From contig DASZLL010000004.1 in the NCBI GenBank assembly GCA_035552395.1, positions 9,522 through 73,521 of the forward strand: a stretch of DNA of 64,000 nt, in the 5' to 3' direction. The notes beneath the pieces are model-generated. The model ran no database searches. It worked only from the letters and a program-made list of their open reading frames with translations, and had not been told where the DNA came from. Source of the DNA: Bog-473 sp035552395. GTDB taxonomy: Bacteria > Actinomycetota > Acidimicrobiia > Acidimicrobiales > RAAP-2. This document shows, in pieces, positions 25,469 through 33,762 of the stretch (position 1 is its first letter; each line of letters begins with the position of its first letter). Made by a program: the position numbers and the translations under genes.

Positions 25469-27025
25469 TCAGTATCGAAAGAACCCGCCCGAGCAGTCGT
25501 ACGTGTTCGGTGCACTGGGGTAGACCCGTTGGAAGGCCCCGTTTTCGATCTTCTCGTAGAAGAAGCAGGGAGAGGGGATCTTCTGGCCGACGTTCACCGG
25601 CGGAGTCACACCGCCCCCGGTCCAGTTGGAGATACCCTGGAACTTGGAGAGGATCGCGGCCCGGGTGAGGTCGGGCCCCACCTGCTTGGCCGCCTGCTCG
25701 AAGGCCAGGCCGGCGGACCAGGCAAGCAGGGCGAAGATGTCCTGGTGGTAGCCGGGTGCCACGCGATTCATCCAGCTCTGCATCAGCTGGAGTCCGGGGA
25801 TAGCGCTGGCGTCCTCGTAGCCAGCGGTGGCGTTCATGAGCACCAGGTCACCGTTGGACTCGGGCGAGGTCTGCTGCGCGAACTGGGGTGAGTACTCCTC
25901 GGAGAACCAGTCCACCACCTTGGGCACGTAACTGGCCTGCTGCATGGCTTCGAGGAGGCGTTCGGCTGAATTGGCGTCGGAGAATTCAGTGACGTATTGC
26001 ACGCCGTCGCCCTGGAGCGTCTGGACGATGGCGCCGTAATTGGCGTTGGTGGCTGCCGACGAAATGACGTCCTTGTCGCCGGCGCCGTAGTTGAAGCCCA
26101 CCGTCTTGTAGGCCGCCACTTCGTGCGCCGCCTCCGACGAACTTGCCGAGACGTTGAGAAAGATCATGGCGGCGTGCGAAATTGCGCTGGGGTAGGTGGC
26201 CTTCAGGTAATCGGCCGGCCCGACGGACCAGTAGTGGTCATTGCCCGGGCTGGCGCCGAAGATGTCGGCCGTGCTGCCCGCGGCGGCGGTCGACACCTCA
26301 GCCGCCATGGTGGGGATTCCGCAACTGCCCACTGCGGTGGCGCTGCCGTCGTCGAAGCCCGAGGCATTACCGACCATGGCGAAGTCGCTGGAGCAGGCTT
26401 GCGACGCGTCGGCGTAGTTGGTCGCCGAGTCGTTGCCGTCGTCGAAGGGCTGCACCTTCACCTGACGGCCGCAGATGCCACCCGTCGAGTTGACGTAGGC
26501 GGCCCAAGCCTCGATCGCCTGCTGCGCGCTCTGAGTGAGCCCGGGCGCGACACCGCTGATGCTCACGATGTTGCCCACGGTGATCGTCGTAGAGGTGACT
26601 CCCGTGGCCGTGGCGCCGCCGTTGCCACCGGCGGGTGTCTGGTTGCCGTTGCTCCCGCAAGCCGTCGGCTCAGACGAGGCAGCCGCCGTCGCCGCGCCGC
26701 CTCCTGCGGCCGCAGTGCCGGCCGACGACCCCGCGCCGGGGTGCCCGGGGTTCGATGCTCCGCCCTGGCCGGTGGCTGCATTCCCTCCGGTGGACGCAGC
26801 CGCCGTGTTTGTCGCGGCCGAGGAACTGTTGAGGGCCTGGGCGTTCCTGGTACCCGAGCCGCCCGAGCCGTATGCGGCGGAGGCTCCTTGCGCGAGGGCC
26901 GCTTCGTGCCCGGTCAGACGCGAGCCGCAGGCCGAGGCCAACAGGCCGAGGGCGGCCAGGGAAAGCCCTGCGAAAAGGCGCCGCCGCCTGGCCGAACGAC
27001 CGGCGTCAAGCCGATCAGCGTTCAC
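25469..27025 (-). CDS. HAAT-type ABC substrate-binding lipoprotein
   Basis: A 518-residue binding protein. The GTG at 27025 starts a lipoprotein signal: Arg-rich N-terminus, hydrophobic LFAGLSLAALGLL, and lipobox LASAC with the lipidated Cys near residue 33. A low-complexity Gly/Ala/Ser/Thr linker (about 40-150) follows, then a type I periplasmic-binding fold with ISGVAPGLTQSAQQAIEAW and WAAYVNSTGGICGRQV. It has no permease or ATPase neighbours, so it may be an alternative binder for the importer at 2864-6531; the two genes also share an upstream sequence element. It converges with marR; the 130 bases between hold nothing I can name. Confidence 0.87.
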   Translation of the reverse strand: MNADRLDAGRSARRRRLFAGLSLAALGLLASACGSRLTGHEAALAQGASAAYGSGGSGTRNAQALNSSSAATNTAAASTGGNAATGQGGASNPGHPGAGSSAGTAAAGGGAATAAASSEPTACGSNGNQTPAGGNGGATATGVTSTTITVGNIVSISGVAPGLTQSAQQAIEAWAAYVNSTGGICGRQVKVQPFDDGNDSATNYADASQACSSDFAMVGNASGFDDGSATAVGSCGIPTMAAEVSTAAAGSTADIFGASPGNDHYWSVGPADYLKATYPSAISHAAMIFLNVSASSSEAAHEVAAYKTVGFNYGAGDKDVISSAATNANYGAIVQTLQGDGVQYVTEFSDANSAERLLEAMQQASYVPKVVDWFSEEYSPQFAQQTSPESNGDLVLMNATAGYEDASAIPGLQLMQSWMNRVAPGYHQDIFALLAWSAGLAFEQAAKQVGPDLTRAAILSKFQGISNWTGGGVTPPVNVGQKIPSPCFFYEKIENGAFQRVYPSAPNTYDCSGGFFRY

Positions 27026-27037
27026 GTGTCCACCATC

Positions 27038-27051
27038 ATAGCAACTACTAT
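27038..27051 (-). promoter_or_regulatory. Palindrome-like ATAGC-AACT-ACTAT (site C) before the lipoprotein gene
   Basis: It matches ATAGYNNNNACTAT found at 8480 and 11319, with one arm mismatch, and ends 13 bases before the GTG start. It lies 3 bases from the AT-rich site 4, so this promoter carries both element types. Confidence 0.45.
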
Positions 27052-27053
27052 AT

Positions 27054-27065
27054 ATATGATATACG
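27054..27065 (-). promoter_or_regulatory. AT-rich ATAYNNTATACG element (site 4)
   Basis: Plus strand ATATGATATACG, exact match to the shared pattern, about 30 bases before the binding-protein start. Confidence 0.45.
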
Positions 27066-27159
27066 TGAGCGCCGAAGAAATTCTTCGGCGCTCGCCCGGC
27101 CCGAACCAGGGGCACCGCATGGGCAGGCTGCGGCCCGCCATCGATGAGTCAGGTGGTTG

Positions 27160-27199
27160 CCTGACCGATCCCCATCCCGCCTGACCGATCCCCATCCCG
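27160..27199. repeat. Tandem 20-bp direct repeat, two copies
   Basis: The unit beginning CCTGACCGATCCCC is repeated exactly, end to end, at 27160-27179 and 27180-27199, in the gap between the aldolase and the binding-protein genes. It may be a slippage duplication or a paired binding site. Confidence 0.8.
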
Positions 27200-27240
27200 G
27201 GAGAAAACCTCGTCGAGAGTGCCCTCTGGGACAGTTGGGC

Positions 27241-28128
27241 TCAAGTGAGGGACGACGTATAAATGCTGTCGATCGAAGCCTTCAAGGTGGCGTCGAACTC
27301 ACCTTGGCTCTGGTCGACCGACAACCCTTCCGTGAGCGCGCGCGAGAAGCTGGCAATGACGCCGTAGTTGGCGGCCAGCCTCCAGTCCGCCTCTTCGCGG
27401 TCGTAGCCGCCGGACAGCGCGACGACCCGCACGACATTCGGATGGCCGACCAGGTCGGCGTAGAAGTCGCCGACCTCAGGCAGCGACAACTTCAAGATCA
27501 CGTGTTGCTTCGAGCCGAGCTGTGCGAGCTGCTTCACAATGTTCGCCTTCAGCATCTGCTCGGCGTCGCCCTTTTCTGGGCTGTTGATGTCGATCTCGGG
27601 CTCGATGATCGGTATCAAGCCGGCGGCCATGATCGGTTGCGCGAATTCGAACTGCTGGTCCACGACCGCGTTGATGCCGGCGTCGCTGGCGCGGCGGATG
27701 AACGAGCGCATCTTGGTCCCAAACACGCCATTGGCGTTCGCACGTGACAGCAGTGGGGCGAGGCCCGGAATGGGACTCATGATCTGGACGCCGTCTCTCT
27801 CGGGGGCCAGGCCTTTGTCCACTTTCAGGAACGGGACGATGCGCTTGACGTCCCAGAGATACGACACCGAATTTCGGCCGCCGATCTCGCGGTCCATGGT
27901 GTCCTCGAACAGGATGGCTCCGATGATGTGGTTGCCGTCGAAGCTGGGACTCTGGATGATCCGGCTGCGCATGGCGTGCATCAAGGCGAACATCTCGTCG
28001 TCGTCCGAATACCGGTCCTCATCGATGCCATAGGCCTCGAGGGCTTTGGGGGTACTGCCGCCGCTCTGGTCCAGGGCGGCGATGAAGCCCGACCCGTGCT
28101 CCACCTTCTGGAACTGATCGTCGTTCAC
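27241..28128 (-). CDS. Class I fructose-bisphosphate aldolase
   Basis: A 295-residue Schiff-base aldolase of the bacterial class I type, close to the usual length of about 296. It splits fructose 1,6-bisphosphate into the two triose phosphates, or runs in reverse, in the cytoplasm. GSGFIAALDQSGGSTPKAL near the N-terminus, LFEDTMDREI, FLKVDKGL and the lysine-bearing VILKLSLPEVG (Lys about 213) are all present. The GTG at 28128 is chosen because GGAGG lies eight bases before it; a much longer frame upstream is a shadow of the divergent fusion gene. This is central carbon metabolism and does not look part of the catabolic operons. Confidence 0.93.
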   Translation of the reverse strand: MNDDQFQKVEHGSGFIAALDQSGGSTPKALEAYGIDEDRYSDDDEMFALMHAMRSRIIQSPSFDGNHIIGAILFEDTMDREIGGRNSVSYLWDVKRIVPFLKVDKGLAPERDGVQIMSPIPGLAPLLSRANANGVFGTKMRSFIRRASDAGINAVVDQQFEFAQPIMAAGLIPIIEPEIDINSPEKGDAEQMLKANIVKQLAQLGSKQHVILKLSLPEVGDFYADLVGHPNVVRVVALSGGYDREEADWRLAANYGVIASFSRALTEGLSVDQSQGEFDATLKASIDSIYTSSLT

Positions 28129-28333
28129 CCGACGCCTCCGATCGACGTGACGCTTCCCCCTGTCCATATGGTCCAAATCGGGGTTGGCCAAACTTCCTGG
28201 CCATCGGGATGGCTGGTCGAAGGCCGAGGGCAGAACCCTCGGCTCCATAGCCCAAGCAGGGAGCGCGCACCGGCTCGCCGCGGGACGCGCACCCGTATCC
28301 TGAGCAGGGTCTTCGGCAGGGAGGGTTCGCACC

Positions 28334-30007
28334 ATGGCAGACACCGCACCACCACCACCGGGAACGGCCGACGACCCAGCGGCCACGCCGACCCTGGACG
28401 CCTCCGACATTGCGCTCGTCGCCGAGCTGGGGGAACGACGCCAGGTGCGCCAGGGGGAGTACCTGTACCGCGAGGGGGACGTCACGTACGACTTCTTCCT
28501 CCTCATCAGCGCCGAGGTCGACATCGTTGTCTCCGTCGACGGCGGCGAAACGGTTATCGCCCAGCACGGGCCCGGGCGATTTCTCGGCGAGCTCAACATG
28601 CTGACCGGCATGCGGGTCTTCGTGTCCGCCCGCGTCGTCCAAGCGGGAGAGGTCGTCGTGGTTCCCCGGGACAGGCTGCGCAGCCTCATGGCGAGGAGAC
28701 CGCAACTGGGCGACACCATCCTGGCTGCCTTTGTCGCCCGGCGGACGCTGCTCATGTCGGGGGCGGCGCCGACCACGCGGGTCATTGGGTCGCAGTTCTC
28801 GCCCGAGTCACTTCGGGTGCGCGAGTTCCTGACCCGGATCCGCGTGCCGCACGAGTGGCTGGACCCCGATCGTGACCCGCAGGTGGAGGACCTCCTGCGT
28901 GGGTTCGGGATCGCACCGAGCGAGCTGCCCGTGGTCATCGCCACCGGTTCCGTGTTGCGGCGACCGAGTCCCGGCGAGTTGGCGAGCTACCTCGGGCTGA
29001 CCGTCGAGAGCCTGCCCGATCGCTGCTTCGACCTGCTGGTCGTGGGCGGTGGCCCCGCCGGTCTTGCCGCTGCGGTGTACGGCGCCTCCGAAGGCTTGCG
29101 CACCCTCGGCGTGGAGATGACCGCGCCGGGCGGGCAGGCAGGGACGAGCTCGCGGATCGAGAACTATCTCGGGTTCCCCATGGGCATCTCCGGCGCGGAT
29201 CTCACCTCGGCCGCGGTGATCCAAGCCGAGAAATTCGGCGCCACGCTGACCGTGCCGTGCACCGCCGAGTCGCTGCACAACAAGGCGGGACACCTGGTGG
29301 TGCGTCTGAGCGACGGCAGCGAAATCGCCGGGCGGGCCGTGATCGCGGCGACGGGCGCCGCCTATCGCCGGTTGGACGCAGCACGTCTGAGTGACTTCGA
29401 GGGCAACGGCGTGTACTACGCCGCCACCGAGATGGAGTCACGGATGTGCGGCGCCGCACCGGTCGCGGTCGTCGGTGGCGGCAATTCCGCGGGGCAGGCG
29501 GCGATCTTCCTGAGCCAAGGCGGGTCTGCCGTGAACCTCGTCATCAGAGGATCGGACCTCACCAAGAGCATGTCGCGCTATCTCGTCGAACGCATCGAGC
29601 TCGATCCCCTCATCACGCTGCGCGCGTGCACCAGCGTCACGGCCCTCGAGGGAAACGAGACCCTGCAGGCGCTGCGCCTGGCCGCACCCGAGGGTGAGAC
29701 GGTGGTCGAATGCGCCGGGCTGTTCTCGTTCATCGGGGCCGACCCTTCCTCGGGCTGGCTGTCCGGCTGTGCGGCGCTCGACGAACGAGGGTTCGTGCTG
29801 ACGGACCTCTCGCTGCCCCCCGAGCAGCTCGATGAGGGCTGGGCGACCCTCGAGCGGCTCCCGTTGCCGTTCGAGACCAGCCATCCGGGGCTCTTCGCGG
29901 TCGGCGACCTGCGCGCCGGATCGACCAAGCGGGTGGCGGCGGCCGTTGGCGAAGGCTCCGCGGCAGTGCGATCGGTCCACGAGCATCTGGCCTTTTCGAC
30001 TCGGTAG
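28334..30007 (+). CDS. cNMP-binding / glutaredoxin-like / thioredoxin-reductase-like fusion
   Basis: A 557-residue three-part protein. Residues about 20-140 are a cyclic-nucleotide-binding beta roll (RQGEYLYREGD, GRFLGELNMLTGMR). Residues about 150-225 look like a thioredoxin/glutaredoxin fold without a CxxC pair (SPESLRVREFLTRI, ELPVVIATG). Residues about 235-545 are a thioredoxin-reductase-like flavoprotein: FAD motif VVGGGPAGLAAAVYG, SSRIENYLGFP, NADPH motif VAVVGGGNSAGQAA, and FAVGDLR. At the active-site CATC position it reads AATE, so it cannot be a classical disulfide reductase. Known actinobacterial proteins share this plan; their role is unclear, perhaps redox or nucleotide sensing. 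GGAGGG precedes the ATG. Confidence 0.9.
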   Translation: MADTAPPPPGTADDPAATPTLDASDIALVAELGERRQVRQGEYLYREGDVTYDFFLLISAEVDIVVSVDGGETVIAQHGPGRFLGELNMLTGMRVFVSARVVQAGEVVVVPRDRLRSLMARRPQLGDTILAAFVARRTLLMSGAAPTTRVIGSQFSPESLRVREFLTRIRVPHEWLDPDRDPQVEDLLRGFGIAPSELPVVIATGSVLRRPSPGELASYLGLTVESLPDRCFDLLVVGGGPAGLAAAVYGASEGLRTLGVEMTAPGGQAGTSSRIENYLGFPMGISGADLTSAAVIQAEKFGATLTVPCTAESLHNKAGHLVVRLSDGSEIAGRAVIAATGAAYRRLDAARLSDFEGNGVYYAATEMESRMCGAAPVAVVGGGNSAGQAAIFLSQGGSAVNLVIRGSDLTKSMSRYLVERIELDPLITLRACTSVTALEGNETLQALRLAAPEGETVVECAGLFSFIGADPSSGWLSGCAALDERGFVLTDLSLPPEQLDEGWATLERLPLPFETSHPGLFAVGDLRAGSTKRVAAAVGEGSAAVRSVHEHLAFSTR

Positions 30008-30065
30008 GGCCGGGTCCCGGCATCGCATCGTTGGCCGTATGGCGGTCGGGCCCGCGTTCTTGCCG

Positions 30066-30533
30066 TCAGGTGTCGAGCGAATAGACCATGTCGGTAACCG
30101 TTCGGTAGTAGTCGGCCCCGATCTCTTGGCCCTCCGTGTAGCAGACGAAACTCAGGGGTAGGTTGTCCGGATCCCGTCCGCGTAGGAGTTCCGATGCGCC
30201 GTGGGCGATGCTCCGACGGGCGGTAAAGAGTTCGTGCTTGCGCAGCACCGACTCGATCCGGTCCAGTTCGTCAAGCGAACCAATGCTGAAGGTGACGGAG
30301 CGGAGACCGAGCGACTGCGGGCCACTGCGGGTCTGTCGAATGCTCCGCGTTTCACGCAGGATCAGCATGATGGATGCAGCCGACGTACCTCCGAGCACCG
30401 CGACCGCGTCGGCACGAACGATCTCTTCGAATGGACCGAGCTCACGATAGAAGGCGACGGATCGATCGAGGTCGGCCACGGCGATCAATGTCGTACGAAT
30501 GGCCCACGATTGTGCGATTTGATCAGTGGGCAC
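30066..30533 (-). CDS. VOC-family (glyoxalase/bleomycin-resistance-like) protein
   Basis: A 155-residue single-domain protein of the vicinal oxygen chelate superfamily. It begins with the typical TTLIAVADLDRSVAFYRELG, and the second beta-alpha-beta half runs through GLRSVTFSIGSLDELDRIESVLRKH to DPDNLPLSFVCY. Metal-binding residues are not obvious in a single pass. Role unknown. It is divergent from the phosphoesterase gene and converges with the fusion gene. Confidence 0.8.
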   Translation of the reverse strand: MPTDQIAQSWAIRTTLIAVADLDRSVAFYRELGPFEEIVRADAVAVLGGTSAASIMLILRETRSIRQTRSGPQSLGLRSVTFSIGSLDELDRIESVLRKHELFTARRSIAHGASELLRGRDPDNLPLSFVCYTEGQEIGADYYRTVTDMVYSLDT

Positions 30534-30679
30534 AACGTGGCCTCCCTGAGTTCTCGACGTTCTCCAGTGAGAGAAAATGGATCCTCGGCTCTCAGCGTAT
30601 CGGTCAGGGCCCTCGCTGCTGCTCGGAGACCATGCGTATGCCTGACGTAAGGTCGTCGCCGAATCCGTCGAGAGGACCC

Positions 30680-32236
30680 ATGCCCCCGGAACGAGCGAAT
30701 GCGATGGACCACATGGTGCTCGTCCTCTTCGAGAACCGGTCGTTCGACAATCTGCTCGGGCGGCTCTACCAACCTGGGGAGGTCGAGTCCTTCGAGGGGG
30801 TGGTCGGCAAGGACATCAGCAACCCGGTGCCCGACTGGGCCGAGCACGGCGCGGCGGGCGGCGTGGTGCCGTACGGCGTCGCGGTGGGGATGGACGCCCC
30901 GGACCCTGACCCCGGCGAGGAGTACCCCCACACCAACACCCAGCTCTTCAACATCCTTGACGACGCCAATCGGTGCAAGGACGCCACCGAGATGGTGGCT
31001 CCCTACAACGCACCTCCGCCCGGCCTTCAGCCCACGATGGAAGGCTTCGTCACCGACTACATGAGCTTCCTCACTGTGGAGCTAGGCCGACAACCCACCT
31101 ACGAGGAATACAGCCAGATCATGACCGGCTATGCGCCCGAGCAGGTGCCGGTGATGAGTGTGCTGGCGCGGGGCTTCGGCGTGTTCGACCACTGGTTCAG
31201 CGAAGTCCCTTCCCAGACCTTGGCGAATCGCTCGTTCTGGACCGCGGCAACCTCCTCCGGTTTCGTGGTGAACCGGCCGGTCACCAACTTCATGCGCCAT
31301 CACACGGCCGAAACGATCTTCGACCGCCTCGAACGCTGCGGCAAGACCTGGAAGGTCTACGTGCAGGAGCCCGGACCCCTCTCCTTTACCGGTTTCATCC
31401 ACATGCCTCGACTGCGCGACCGCTTCGCCACGCACTTCTTCCCGTACTCCGAATTCGAGCGCGACGCCGCCGAAGGCTCACTGCCCGACTTCTCCCTGAT
31501 CGAACCCAATCTCATGGCAGGACACGGGGACTACCACCCTGCATTCGGGCGGGCCCTCATCACGGGCGTCGACATCCTCATGGACGCACCCTCGTCCATC
31601 CTCGCCGGGGAGGACTTCTTAGGCCGCATCTACCGCTCGGTGCGGTCCGCGGCGTCGCCGACCGGGTCCAACGCCTTCAATACCGTGCTCTTCATCGGCT
31701 TCGACGAGCCCGGGGGAACCTACGACCATGTCCCGCCCGGACCGGTGCCGCCTCCGCACCCCGGTGCGCCACCAGGGCAACTCGGATTCGCCTTCGATCG
31801 TTCGGGCTACCGCGTCCCCGCCATCGTCGTGTCGCCCTGGATCCCCACGGGGTCGGTGTGGGCGGAGGAGTATCGCCACACCTCCTTGTTGGCGACGCTG
31901 CGCAAAACGTGGAACCTGGGCGAGCCGTTCACCGCCCGGGATGCGGCCGCGTCGACCTTCGAGGAGGTGTTCAGCCTTGAGACCCCGCGGCCACCCGAGA
32001 CCTGGCCCGCGGTCCACCCGCGGCCGGTGCCCGCCTTCCAAACCGAGCACGCGGAAGCCCTCCAGGCCCTGGGCACCCTCGGCCGGCACCTGTGCCACGG
32101 GCTCTATGAGCACTGCCGTCACGACGAGGACCTTCCGGATCCTCCGGATTCCGATCCGACGTTGTCACCCGCCCTGGCCCTCGACTTCGCCGTGCACCTG
32201 GGGTCGCGACTCTTTCCCCAACTCGCCCGACCCTGA
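30680..32236 (+). CDS. Phospholipase C / acid phosphatase-type phosphoesterase
   Basis: A 518-residue member of the PF04185 phosphoesterase family, which includes phospholipases C and acid phosphatases. Seen: VLVLFENRSFDNLLG with the metal-binding Glu-Asn (about residue 15), GDYHP, and FDEPGGTYDHVPPG with the family metal site, then SPWIPTGSVW. No export signal is visible, whereas PLCs of mycobacteria usually have a Tat signal, so this may be cytoplasmic. The ATG at 30680 has GAGAGGA just upstream; the long frame before it is non-coding. Substrate unknown. Confidence 0.86.
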   Translation: MPPERANAMDHMVLVLFENRSFDNLLGRLYQPGEVESFEGVVGKDISNPVPDWAEHGAAGGVVPYGVAVGMDAPDPDPGEEYPHTNTQLFNILDDANRCKDATEMVAPYNAPPPGLQPTMEGFVTDYMSFLTVELGRQPTYEEYSQIMTGYAPEQVPVMSVLARGFGVFDHWFSEVPSQTLANRSFWTAATSSGFVVNRPVTNFMRHHTAETIFDRLERCGKTWKVYVQEPGPLSFTGFIHMPRLRDRFATHFFPYSEFERDAAEGSLPDFSLIEPNLMAGHGDYHPAFGRALITGVDILMDAPSSILAGEDFLGRIYRSVRSAASPTGSNAFNTVLFIGFDEPGGTYDHVPPGPVPPPHPGAPPGQLGFAFDRSGYRVPAIVVSPWIPTGSVWAEEYRHTSLLATLRKTWNLGEPFTARDAAASTFEEVFSLETPRPPETWPAVHPRPVPAFQTEHAEALQALGTLGRHLCHGLYEHCRHDEDLPDPPDSDPTLSPALALDFAVHLGSRLFPQLARP

Positions 32237-32337
32237 CGGCGCGTCCTCCGACCCCCGAGCACGGGGCAGACGGAAAAGCAGTGCGTCGGTGGCGCCCCGA
32301 TGCCGCCCTCGTCGTTCCCGGACCACTATCTGAAAAA

Positions 32338-32354
32338 ACGATGATAAATATCGT
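32338..32354. promoter_or_regulatory. Small inverted repeat ACGAT-N7-ATCGT before the cNMP-domain gene
   Basis: The arms ACGAT and ATCGT flank GATAAAT in the 190-base gap before 32427. It is AT-rich compared with the surroundings and may be a promoter or operator. Nothing else is visible in the gap. Confidence 0.25.
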
Positions 32355-32426
32355 CCCCAGCGTGTTGACAGATGAGAAGAGCGGCAGTCAATTTGTTGAC
32401 GGGAGCGGCGAGAGGAAGGGAGTGCC

Positions 32427-32843
32427 ATGCGCCTCTTTAGGGATGATCTTGCAGAGCTGCCGCTGTTTTCCGAGGCCAGTCGGTCGGAAAGGGCGGTCAT
32501 CCGTCGTCACCTCACGCCCCTCTTCGTGTCGGCCGGGTCCACCCTCATCCGGGAGGGCGCCCGGGGCGAAGAGTTCATGGTCCTCGTCGAAGGCAACGCG
32601 ACGGTGAGCCAGGGCGGCGAGACGATCGCCACGCTCGAGCGCGGGGACCTGGTGGGCGAGATGGCCCTCCTCGAAGCTGACGGAGTCCGTCGGCGCAATG
32701 CCACCGTGACCGTCAGTACCGACGCGGTCGTCTACGTCGGGTCGCGGAGCGAGTTCCGTCAGATACTGCAGGCCGCGCCTTCGGTGGCTCGCAAGGTGCT
32801 CGCCACGGCGGCCTCACGCAACATCGCGGAGCGCGCCGCCTGA
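32427..32843 (+). CDS. Stand-alone cyclic-nucleotide-binding domain protein
   Basis: A 138-residue protein that is almost entirely one cNMP-binding beta roll (SAGSTLIREGARGEEFMVL, GDLVGEMALLEADG). There is no helix-turn-helix, so it is not a Crp-type regulator. The phosphate-binding cassette Gly-Glu-Met-Ala-Leu is kept, with the following Arg region reading GVRRRNATV. GAGGAAGGGAG lies just before the ATG. It may report cAMP or cGMP to a partner protein, or bind something else. The fusion protein at 28334 has the same domain. Confidence 0.85.
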   Translation: MRLFRDDLAELPLFSEASRSERAVIRRHLTPLFVSAGSTLIREGARGEEFMVLVEGNATVSQGGETIATLERGDLVGEMALLEADGVRRRNATVTVSTDAVVYVGSRSEFRQILQAAPSVARKVLATAASRNIAERAA

Positions 32844-32933
32844 CGCTCGACGAGGACTGATCATTCGGTCCCACCGATGCGCCCCGGGCGAGGATCGGAT
32901 GCGGAGAAAGCTACGAGACCCTAGGGTCGCAGG

Positions 32934-33743
32934 ATGCAGTCGCAAGAACTCGCCGGAAAGGTAGCCGTCGTGACCGGTGGCGCGGGCGGCATCGGGCGGG
33001 CGACCGCCGCGCTCCTCGCCGCCGAGGGTGCGCGCGTCGTGGTGGCTGACGTCGACGCTGAGGGTGGGAAGGAGATCGCCGATCAGATCGGTGATGCCGC
33101 TGCCTTCAGACGGGCCGACGTGAGCGATATCGACCAGGTGCAGGCACTCGTCGACTTCGCCGTGGACCGCTTCGGCGGTCTCGACATCATGTTCAACAAC
33201 GCCGGGATCGGGAGTGCGCTCAAGCGGTTTCTGCACGACGACCTTGAGGACTTCTCCCGCATAATGAACGTGAACCTCTTCGGCGTGATCGCCGGCGCAC
33301 AGCGTGCGGCGCGCTATATGAAAGACCACGGCGGCGGTTCGATCGTCAACAACGCCTCGATCGCGGCGATCAATGCGGGCAGTGGCATGATCTCGTATCG
33401 CTCTTCCAAGGCGGCCATCGCGCATGCTACGAAGTGCATGGCCATCGACCTCGCGCCGTACGGCATCCGGGTCAATTGCCTCGCCCCGGCGCATATCCGC
33501 ACCGGGATCACGACCTACGACATGGGTCCTGTCCTGCGCTACATGCAACCACTCGAGCGAGAGGCACAGCCCGAAGACGTCGCCAACGCGGTGGTGTTCC
33601 TGTCGAGCGACCGCGCCGCCCAGGTCACAGGGATCGTCCTGCCGATCGACGGTGGCACCACTGCGGGTCCGCCCTATGCGCAGACGAAGCTGATCATGTC
33701 GACCGCCAGGCCGCCGGACAAGGCGACCAGCTCGAACAAGTAA
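32934..33743 (+). CDS. SDR-family oxidoreductase
   Basis: A 269-residue classical short-chain dehydrogenase. The cofactor motif is TGGAGGIGRA (about residues 14-23), an acidic ADVDAE after beta-2 suggests NAD(H), NNAG is at about 87, a catalytic Ser lies in NNASIAAINAGSG, and YRSSKAA holds the Tyr/Lys pair. The C-terminal DGGTTAG segment is typical. Probably oxidises an alcohol or hydroxy-ring of a hydrophobic substrate. It converges with the P450 gene. Confidence 0.9.
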   Translation: MQSQELAGKVAVVTGGAGGIGRATAALLAAEGARVVVADVDAEGGKEIADQIGDAAAFRRADVSDIDQVQALVDFAVDRFGGLDIMFNNAGIGSALKRFLHDDLEDFSRIMNVNLFGVIAGAQRAARYMKDHGGGSIVNNASIAAINAGSGMISYRSSKAAIAHATKCMAIDLAPYGIRVNCLAPAHIRTGITTYDMGPVLRYMQPLEREAQPEDVANAVVFLSSDRAAQVTGIVLPIDGGTTAGPPYAQTKLIMSTARPPDKATSSNK

Positions 33744-33762
33744 TGCCTCGCGCTGAGCCGGG

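Noticed and set aside
25997..27184. A 395-codon plus-strand frame opposite the binding lipoprotein
   Set aside because: It is rich in Arg, Gly and Val from antisense GC bias, without domains; the minus strand has a signal peptide, a lipobox and the binding fold.
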